Assembly: GCA_934667465.1 (NCBI GenBank) | Contig: CAKUMG010000332.1 | Coordinates: 1-6,572 of the forward strand | From: an uncultured Actinoplanes sp. | Lineage (GTDB): Bacteria > Actinomycetota > Actinomycetes > Mycobacteriales > Micromonosporaceae | DNA: 6,572 bases | Direction: 5' to 3' | Shown here: one piece after another, positions 1-4,121 of the stretch | How the letters are laid out: every line of letters begins with the position of its first letter | Position numbering within the stretch: the stretch's first letter is position 1 | The notes under the pieces: generated by a model | Databases searched by the model: none | Told to the model about the DNA's origin: nothing | What the model saw: the letters and a program-made list of their open reading frames with translations, nothing else | Translations under genes and position numbers: made by a program

Positions 1-2
1 GT

Positions 3-845
3 TCCGGCGGTGGCACGGCGTTCGTCGGCTGGGTTCTGGCCTGGGTGCCGGTCGTGTTCGTGCTCGTCCTCTGGTGGCGCTTCCGGAAGGCCGGCCGCGC
101 CGGCCGGACCGCCTGGTTGGTGGCCGCCGCGGTGCTGTTCGTGCTGGTCGTGCACTTTTTGCCGGATCCGCGGGACCGGATGAGCGGGTCCGGCGCGCCC
201 GCCCTCGGCGACGGGATGCTGTGGGGCTTCGGCACGGTGGTCGTGGTCGGCGTGATCCTGATGATCGGGATCCTCGTGGGCAAGGCGTTCGACGGGCCGG
301 GGGTGTGGACGTTCATCTTCACGACCGCCGCGCTGTTCCTCGGGGGCATCTTCGCGGTCGTCGACAACACTGATGAGCAGGGCGATCAGGCCGGGCCGCT
401 CATGACGACGCAGATCTTCCCCGAGACCACCATGCGTCTGCAGGGTGACGAGCTGACCCGCACCTCGGCCACCGACCTGGCCGGCTGCGAGGGCCGGTAC
501 GCAGGCTGTTCCCGCACCGCACAGTTCGAGTACACGACCACCGACAGCGACGCGGTCACCCGCCTGGAGATCATCACCTTCCCGGACAACACCGGCGCGT
601 GGGCCGCCTCGGTGCAGACCCGCCCGTCCGGCGACCCGGCGGCCCTCGTGGTCACGAACGTGATGCGCGAGTTCCTGCTCGTCGCGACCGTCCGGCACGC
701 GGACGGCCGCGCGATCGAGCCGGCGGACCGGCCGTGGTTGCGCTGGCCCGCCGCCCAACTCGACCACGCATTCCGCGACGCCATCGGCTTCGGCGACTCC
801 CAGCCCCCGTCCGCGAACGCCACGGCGGCGCCCAAGACCCCCTGA
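3..845 (+). CDS. Membrane protein with C-terminal extracytoplasmic domain (5' end missing)
   Basis: The family is not recognised. The frame is open to the left edge. The first in-window start, GTG at 45, falls inside a hydrophobic segment (TAFVGWVLAW then PVVFVLVLWW), so the real start is probably upstream. Numbering from that GTG, membrane segments are seen at about 1-11 (continuing upstream), 23-40, 58-79 and 87-107. The basic loop RFRKAGRAGR after the first segment should be cytoplasmic. By the positive-inside rule this puts the part after residue 108 outside the membrane. That domain (about 108-266) has two close cysteines (Cys148, Cys155) that could form a disulfide, mixed beta-like sequence, and a Pro/Ala/Thr-rich tail. 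It might be a sensor-like or accessory surface domain; no catalytic motif is visible. It runs convergent to the fic gene, with a strong hairpin directly after the stop. That it is a real gene is well supported; its function is unknown. Confidence 0.8.
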   Translation, partial: SGGGTAFVGWVLAWVPVVFVLVLWWRFRKAGRAGRTAWLVAAAVLFVLVVHFLPDPRDRMSGSGAPALGDGMLWGFGTVVVVGVILMIGILVGKAFDGPGVWTFIFTTAALFLGGIFAVVDNTDEQGDQAGPLMTTQIFPETTMRLQGDELTRTSATDLAGCEGRYAGCSRTAQFEYTTTDSDAVTRLEIITFPDNTGAWAASVQTRPSGDPAALVVTNVMREFLLVATVRHADGRAIEPADRPWLRWPAAQLDHAFRDAIGFGDSQPPSANATAAPKTP

Positions 846-846
846 C

Positions 847-886
847 GGCCGCCCGCCCGCCTGGCGATGGTGCGGGCGGGGCGGCC
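847..886. terminator. GC-rich hairpin after the membrane-protein gene
   Basis: The left arm 847-860 (GGCCGCCCGCCCGC) pairs with the right arm 872-886 (GCGGGCGGGGCGGCC) with one bulged G, around an 11-nt loop. It starts one base after the stop codon at 843-845. There is no U-tract, which is usual for terminators in high-GC actinomycetes. It lies between convergent genes and could act in both directions. Confidence 0.65.
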
Positions 887-1020
887 AGGCCCGGAACGAG
901 CACGACGGCGACAAGAGCGGCGGCAGTGGCGAGCCTTCGCGATCCAGGGCACGGCCGACAAGCCGCAGCCGTGCCGCCCGGCCTGACCGCAGCAGGCCCG
1001 GCCCGCCGGCCTCACCCGGA
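887..1020. other. Noncoding interval between convergent genes
   Basis: No credible gene is seen here. Open frames crossing it have Arg/Ala/Pro-rich low-complexity translations typical of off-frame GC-rich DNA. The only structure noted is a short dyad at 980-998 (GGCCTG, 7-nt loop, CAGGCC). It lies 22 nt beyond the restored stop of the Fic reading frame on the minus strand and may be a weak terminator for it. Confidence 0.5.
980..998 (-). terminator. Possible short terminator hairpin downstream of fic
   Basis: The 6-bp stem GGCCTG (980-985) pairs with CAGGCC (993-998) around a 7-nt loop. On the minus strand it follows the in-frame stop of the Fic C-terminal remnant (1021-1023) by 22 nt, which is a normal distance for a terminator. 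The stem is short and has no U-tract, so the call is tentative. Its position relative to 1021, rather than to the premature stop at 1155, fits an ancestral gene that ended at 1021. Confidence 0.3.
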
Positions 1021-1154
1021 TCAAGCGGTGTACGGGTCGCGGCCGGGCCCCCGCACCGCGGCGGCAGCGGACTCGGCGACGTCGGTGGCGGCACCGGCGA
1101 GGACGTAGACGCGGGTGGTCGCGTTGCCGCGGGCGGCCAGGAGTCCCGTACGCG
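1021..1154 (-). pseudogene. Detached C-terminal winged-helix tail of the Fic protein (other side of a frameshift)
   Basis: Read on the minus strand in the frame shifted against the Fic gene, this stretch gives LTRTGLLAARGNATTRVYVLAG, then an Ala-rich tail ending GPGRDPYTA and a TGA at 1021-1023. The 'GLL-A-G-...-R-YV-AG' pattern is the usual recognition-helix and wing end of the winged-helix domain that closes many bacterial Fic proteins. It continues directly from the Fic sequence RDQAIRDIQA. Adding one C to the GCC just before the stop (CAAGCCTGA to CAAGCCCTGA) fuses the two frames into one protein of about 376 residues. No separate start codon or ribosome-binding site would let this piece be translated alone. 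A sequencing or assembly error in a C run is a real alternative to a natural mutation. Confidence 0.7.
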
Positions 1155-2153
1155 TCAGGCTTGGATGTCCCGGATGGCCTGGTCGCGGCTCAGCCCCTCG
1201 TCCTGCTGGTAGGTGGTGCGCCTGACCTCACCGACCGCGGCGGCGTAGAGCGCGGAGACCGTCCGCTCGGGCAGCCCGCGTTCCGCGGCGAGGAGCGCGA
1301 GGTCGTTCCACAGGCGCACGGTCCAGGCGTATCGCCGCTGCACGCGCTGGGCCTGCCGGTGGTGTGACGCGATGACGAACTTGAGCCAGGGGTGGGCGTC
1401 GCGCTCCGGCTGGAAGGTTCCCTGCTGCACAGCTCGGAGCGCCTCGTAGTACTGGACGGTGTTGATCTGCTCGCCGAGCCACTCCTCGATCGACGAGAAC
1501 TCGGGCGCGAGCTCCCCCGTGCGGGCCAGAACCAGGGTGTGCAACGCCCGCGCGGTGCGGCCGTTGCCGTCGCGCCAGGGGTGGATGCCGACGAGGTTGA
1601 GGTGGGCCATGGCCGCCCGCGCGTAGGCGGGGGCGTCCGGGTCGCCGGCGCGCAGCCACTCGACCAGCTCGGCCATGAGCGCGGGAACCGCGTCCGCGTC
1701 CGGGCCGGTGTAGGCCGGCTCGATCGGGTCGCTGCTGGTGACGTAGATGCCGCCGGTGCGGTAGCGGCCCGGCCACTTCGCGGGCTGATACTTCGTGATC
1801 ATGAAGTGGAGCGTGGAGAGCAGGGTCTCCGAGTAGTCGAAGAAGCCCATCAGCGGCGCCTGCTGCACATAGGTCATTGCGTCCCGGTAGCCGATGACCG
1901 CCTGCTGCGTCTGCTCGTTCGCCGCCGCGGACATCGGGGCGTGCTCCACGAGCGCCCGGGCGTCCGAGTTGCTGATCGTGATGTTCTCGATGGTGTTGGA
2001 GCCCTGGATCGCCGCCGCGAACAGGCTCCGGCGCCAGGGGCTCGCCCAGCGCGGCCCGGTCCGCAGATGCGCCCGGATGCCGGAACCCCATGCGTCGAGC
2101 TCGGCCAGGACGCGGCGGTCCGCCGTGTCCAGCGCGGGCATCGCGTACAGCAC
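1155..2153 (-). CDS. fic: Fic-family AMPylase, class II (autoinhibited), C-terminus truncated by frameshift
   Basis: Fic enzymes usually transfer AMP from ATP to a hydroxyl side chain of a target protein in the cytoplasm. The catalytic motif HPWRDGNGRTAR is complete at 191-202: His191 is the general base, Asp195 the metal ligand, and Gly196 to Arg202 bind phosphate. The motif S-N-T-I-E-N at 52-57 matches the inhibitory (S/T)xxxE(G/N) helix. Glu56 would block ATP gamma-phosphate placement, and its N-terminal site makes this class II. The stretch around 128-140 (PGRYRTGGIYV) is the target-docking flap. Residues about 298-332 begin a winged-helix domain that stops abruptly; the rest lies in another frame (see 1021-1154). 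The start is GTG at 2153 or ATG at 2141, since an in-frame TAG lies just upstream. Neither has a Shine-Dalgarno sequence. GTG sits 6 nt after a TAGCAT -10 motif, suggesting a leaderless mRNA. Catalytic parts are intact, so activity may persist with altered target choice or autoregulation. The target is unknown. Confidence 0.9.
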   Translation of the reverse strand: MLYAMPALDTADRRVLAELDAWGSGIRAHLRTGPRWASPWRRSLFAAAIQGSNTIENITISNSDARALVEHAPMSAAANEQTQQAVIGYRDAMTYVQQAPLMGFFDYSETLLSTLHFMITKYQPAKWPGRYRTGGIYVTSSDPIEPAYTGPDADAVPALMAELVEWLRAGDPDAPAYARAAMAHLNLVGIHPWRDGNGRTARALHTLVLARTGELAPEFSSIEEWLGEQINTVQYYEALRAVQQGTFQPERDAHPWLKFVIASHHRQAQRVQRRYAWTVRLWNDLALLAAERGLPERTVSALYAAAVGEVRRTTYQQDEGLSRDQAIRDIQA

Positions 2154-2159
2154 GGGCCC

Positions 2160-2165
2160 ATGCTA
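2160..2165 (-). promoter_or_regulatory. Candidate -10 element for a leaderless fic transcript
   Basis: On the minus strand the hexamer TAGCAT fits the actinobacterial -10 consensus TANNNT. It ends 6 nt before the GTG start at 2153, so transcription would begin at or next to the start codon. No good -35 hexamer is seen at 16-19 bp. This would let fic be transcribed apart from the MFS gene upstream. Confidence 0.4.
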
Positions 2166-2174
2166 GAGCCTGGT

Positions 2175-2203
2175 CAGTCGACTGCACCGCCGCCGCTGGT
2201 GCA
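2175..2203. promoter_or_regulatory. Two adjacent dyads in the MFS-fic gap (operator or weak terminator)
   Basis: A perfect 10-bp palindrome CAGTCGACTG lies at 2175-2184, directly upstream of the candidate fic -10 box. A second dyad, TGCACC (2183-2188) and GGTGCA (2198-2203) with a 9-nt loop, overlaps it by two bases. Their place across the expected -35/spacer region suits a repressor site. The second could also end MFS transcription weakly. Short palindromes occur by chance, so this is suggestive only. Confidence 0.3.
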
Positions 2204-2247
2204 CGATGGACGGCTGCGGCATCGCTGCGGAGGTCCGGCGTCAGGCC

Positions 2248-3501
2248 TCACGGCGCCGCGCCGCCCGCAACCCGTGAGCCCGGTCCGGGAAGGTCCCGGC
2301 CCAGGCGGGCGAGCGGCGACAACGCCATCAGCAGCGGCGACAGCAGCATCCCCGCCGCGGTGACCGCCAGGGCCGGGCGCAGGCCCCAGCCGGCCGCGAG
2401 CCAGCCGCCGGTCAGCGAGCCGAGCGGCGTCATCCCCATGCCCGCGAACGTGATCGCGGCGGTCACCCGGCCCTGGAGCGGGGCCGGTGTGACGGCCTGC
2501 CGGACGGCCAGGAGGGTCACGTTGACCAGCTGGCCGAGGGCGCCGAAGACGAGGTTGATCGTGAGCAGCGCGGCGAGCACGAACGCCGGGCCGCCGTGCA
2601 GGGCCGGGACGAGCAGCAGGACGCCGTCGCCGAGCAGGGCCGCAAGGACGACGACCGGACCGTGGCCGTAGCGGGCCGGGAGGCGGGCGGCTAGCAGGGA
2701 GCCCGCGAGCGCGCCCGCGCCGGTGGCGGTCAGGACCACGCCGATGGCGGCGCCGGAGAGGCCCAGGTCGCGGGGCAGGAACAGCAGGTAGGCGGTCATC
2801 AGGGCGGCGAAGCAGAACTGGAACGCCGCCGAGGCGAGGCAGACCGTACGGAGCAGCGGGTGGGTCGCGACGAAGCGGACGCCGGCGGTCAGGCCTCCCG
2901 GGGCGGGAGACGGCAGCGGGCGGGGTTCCCGGATGCGGGCGATACCGGTCAGGGACGCCACGAAGAAGAGGGCACCGGCAGCCGCCGCGAGCGGGGCGGA
3001 CACCAGGGACATCAGGGTTCCGGCAAGGGCCGGGCCGCCGAGCTGGGCGGCGGAACGGGTGCCCTCGACGGCGCTGGTGGCCCGCAGGAGATGCGGGCGG
3101 GCGATCAGACGTACGAGTGATGCTTGGTAGGCCACGTCGAAGAAGGCCGACAGGGCTCCGACCGCGACCGCGACGACCAGCAGGGCCGGGAGATCGAGAC
3201 CGCCGCGGAGCGCGAGCGCGGCGACGCAGGTCAGGGCGAGGGCTCGGCCGAGATCGGCCACGACCATGACCGTACGGGTGCGCCAGCGATCCACCGCCAT
3301 GCCCGCGACCAGCGTCAGGAGCAGCAGCGGTGCCTGGCCCACCGCGCGCAGCAGGCCGAGCTGGTCCGCGCCGACGCCCAGGGTCAGGACGGCGATCAGC
3401 GGCAGGAGCGTCAGGCTGGTGTGCTCGCCCAGCTGGGAGGCGGTCTGACCGGCCCAGAGGCGGCGGAATCCGGCGTCACGCCAGAGGGTGGGAGACGACA
3501 C
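2248..3501 (-). CDS. MFS transporter, efflux type (MFS_3 / DHA3-like)
   Basis: This is an integral inner-membrane protein of 417 residues, the usual length for a 12-helix major facilitator. Such proteins export drugs or other small molecules in exchange for protons. The N-terminal WRDAGFRRLWAGQTASQLG (7-25) is typical of the MFS_3/EntS-like efflux group. Motif A appears as G67-M-A-V-D71-R72-W-R-T-R76 in the loop between helices 2 and 3. The central cytoplasmic loop holds a Pro-rich stretch (191-202) followed by GVRFVATHPLLRTV (207-220), another mark of the group. PLQGRVTA (341-348) is also characteristic. Substrate cannot be read from sequence. The start is GTG at 3501, since an in-frame TGA lies 9 nt upstream. 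The family-like N-terminus begins right there, although no Shine-Dalgarno sequence is visible. It is divergent from the His-rich gene and 94 bp upstream of fic on the same strand, so co-transcription with fic is possible. Confidence 0.9.
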   Translation of the reverse strand: MSSPTLWRDAGFRRLWAGQTASQLGEHTSLTLLPLIAVLTLGVGADQLGLLRAVGQAPLLLLTLVAGMAVDRWRTRTVMVVADLGRALALTCVAALALRGGLDLPALLVVAVAVGALSAFFDVAYQASLVRLIARPHLLRATSAVEGTRSAAQLGGPALAGTLMSLVSAPLAAAAGALFFVASLTGIARIREPRPLPSPAPGGLTAGVRFVATHPLLRTVCLASAAFQFCFAALMTAYLLFLPRDLGLSGAAIGVVLTATGAGALAGSLLAARLPARYGHGPVVVLAALLGDGVLLLVPALHGGPAFVLAALLTINLVFGALGQLVNVTLLAVRQAVTPAPLQGRVTAAITFAGMGMTPLGSLTGGWLAAGWGLRPALAVTAAGMLLSPLLMALSPLARLGRDLPGPGSRVAGGAAP

Positions 3502-3532
3502 GGGAGGTCATCGGACCACAGCCGCCGGTGGC

Positions 3533-3555
3533 CCGCCACGCGTTTTCCGTGGCGG
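3533..3555. promoter_or_regulatory. Perfect inverted repeat in the divergent MFS / His-rich gene region
   Basis: CCGCCACG (3533-3540) and CGTGGCGG (3548-3555) are exact inverted repeats with a 7-nt centre CGTTTTC. This is the only AT-containing patch nearby. It lies 32 bp upstream of the MFS start and 103 bp upstream of the His-rich start. It could be the operator for a dimeric repressor, as is common next to efflux genes, or a hairpin in the MFS leader. No regulator gene is adjacent within the window. Confidence 0.4.
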
Positions 3556-3644
3556 ATCGGTGGGCAGTCTCAGGGAAGACGCAGGCTGCACCCAGCGGAC
3601 GCTCGACAACGGCGCCTACCGTGGTCGGTGGAGCAGACCAAGGC

Positions 3645-3650
3645 GAGGAG
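3645..3650 (+). promoter_or_regulatory. Ribosome-binding site that fixes the start of the His-rich gene
   Basis: GAGGAG lies 8 nt before the GTG at 3659. The frame is open further upstream to 3488, but that extension overlaps the divergent MFS gene and translates to low-complexity Arg/Gly sequence. The site therefore selects GTG 3659. A TANNNT-like TACCGT at 3617-3622 could be a -10 element, but no -35 hexamer is convincing. Confidence 0.7.
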
Positions 3651-3658
3651 AGTTAACG

Positions 3659-4006
3659 GTGAGCGGCTCAATCAAGCGGTTCGTCCTGTCGATGATCGCC
3701 TCGAAGCTGCAGGGCAAGGCGCACCACGGGGGCAACCCCGCGGCGCACGGGCTGCTGGGCGAGATCAACCACCGGCTCGGGCGGGCGCACCACTACGGGC
3801 AGTACGGGCACCCGGGCGGGCACGGCGCCGCCGGCCCCTACGGGCACGGGATGTACCCGCCGCCCGGCTACCCGCAGCCGGGCTATCACGGCCACTACCG
3901 GCAGCGCGGCGGCTTCCACGGGCACTACCGGCAGCGCGGCGGCTACCACGGCCACTACCGCCAGGGCGGCTTCCACGGCCATTACAAGAAGCGCCGCGGC
4001 TGGTAA
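3659..4006 (+). CDS. Small Gly/His/Tyr-rich repeat protein of unknown function
   Basis: I do not recognise the family. The protein has 115 residues and starts at GTG 3659 behind a good GAGGAG site. Residues 1-20 (SGSIKRFVLSMIASKLQGK) look like a short basic amphipathic helix and do not resemble a cleavable signal peptide. A His/Gly-rich middle (22-65) leads into a Pro/Tyr turn region YPPPGYPQPGY (66-76). Four tandem repeats follow, YHGHYRQRGG (76-85), FHGHYRQRGG (86-95), YHGHYRQGG (96-104) and FHGHYKKRRGW (105-115). There are 17 His and 11 Tyr. Paired HxH motifs could bind Ni, Zn or Cu. Alternatively, the alternating Tyr/Arg-Gly-Gly pattern resembles disordered RNA-binding or condensate-forming segments. 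Both ideas are inference. It is divergent from the MFS gene and closed by a strong terminator, so it is monocistronic. The clear ribosome site and ordered repeat favour a real gene. Confidence 0.78.
   Translation: MSGSIKRFVLSMIASKLQGKAHHGGNPAAHGLLGEINHRLGRAHHYGQYGHPGGHGAAGPYGHGMYPPPGYPQPGYHGHYRQRGGFHGHYRQRGGYHGHYRQGGFHGHYKKRRGW
3884..4003 (+). repeat. Tandem in-frame ~30-bp repeat within the His-rich gene
   Basis: Four units lie at 3884-3913, 3914-3943, 3944-3970 and 3971-4003, and encode [Y/F]HGHY followed by a basic/Gly spacer. Units 1 and 2 keep a 30-bp period. Unit 3 is one codon shorter, and unit 4 diverges into KKRRGW. Differences between copies are mostly at third positions or exchange Tyr and Phe, so the aromatic-HGHY core appears to be kept by selection. 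Confidence 0.85.
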
Positions 4007-4028
4007 GCGGTCACGCCGCGGCTGGTAA
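3992..4028 (+). repeat. 15-bp direct repeat spanning the stop codon of the His-rich gene
   Basis: CGCCGCGGCTGGTAA occurs exactly at 3992-4006 (the last codons RRGW and the stop) and again at 4014-4028, a 22-bp offset. Weaker echoes follow at about 4030-4053 (CCGCTGGTGAA, CTCCTGGTAGAA). The array looks like replication slippage at the gene's 3' end. The offset is not a multiple of three, so the second copy is out of frame and untranslated. Confidence 0.7.
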
Positions 4029-4070
4029 AGCCGCTGGTGAAGCTCCTGGTAGAAGCAGCAGCGGGTGAGA

Positions 4071-4106
4071 ACGCGGGCGGCCCGTCCGCAGCAGGACCGC
4101 CCGCGT
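4071..4106. terminator. Bidirectional terminator between His-rich gene and GH3 gene
   Basis: A perfect 10-bp stem is formed by ACGCGGGCGG (4071-4080) and CCGCCCGCGT (4097-4106), with a 16-nt loop that can pair further (TCC with GGA). It lies 64 bp after the His-rich stop and 15 bp after the GH3 stop, read from each side. It would serve both convergent genes. Confidence 0.75.
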
Positions 4107-4121
4107 CTCCCCGTGACCGGA

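Noticed and set aside
386..1024. Long minus-strand open frame opposite the membrane-protein gene
   Set aside because: The translation is Arg/Ala/Ser-rich with no domain pattern, and it is antisense to a better gene with membrane helices. High-GC DNA commonly leaves such frames open.
1392..2363. Long plus-strand open frame opposite fic
   Set aside because: It is low-complexity and antisense to a gene with a clear Fic motif. No ribosome site was seen.
1155..3501. MFS plus Fic as a new toxin-export or defence module
   Set aside because: The only link is shared strand and a 94-bp gap. A candidate separate promoter precedes fic, and neither protein carries a defence-specific domain.
3476..3511. 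Short 11-codon upstream frame (ATG at 3511, minus strand) overlapping the MFS start
   Set aside because: No ribosome site precedes it and short frames are common by chance. Translational control cannot be supported.
3488..3658. Upstream extension of the His-rich gene to 3488
   Set aside because: It would overlap the divergent MFS start and adds low-complexity sequence. GTG 3659 has a well-spaced GAGGAG site.
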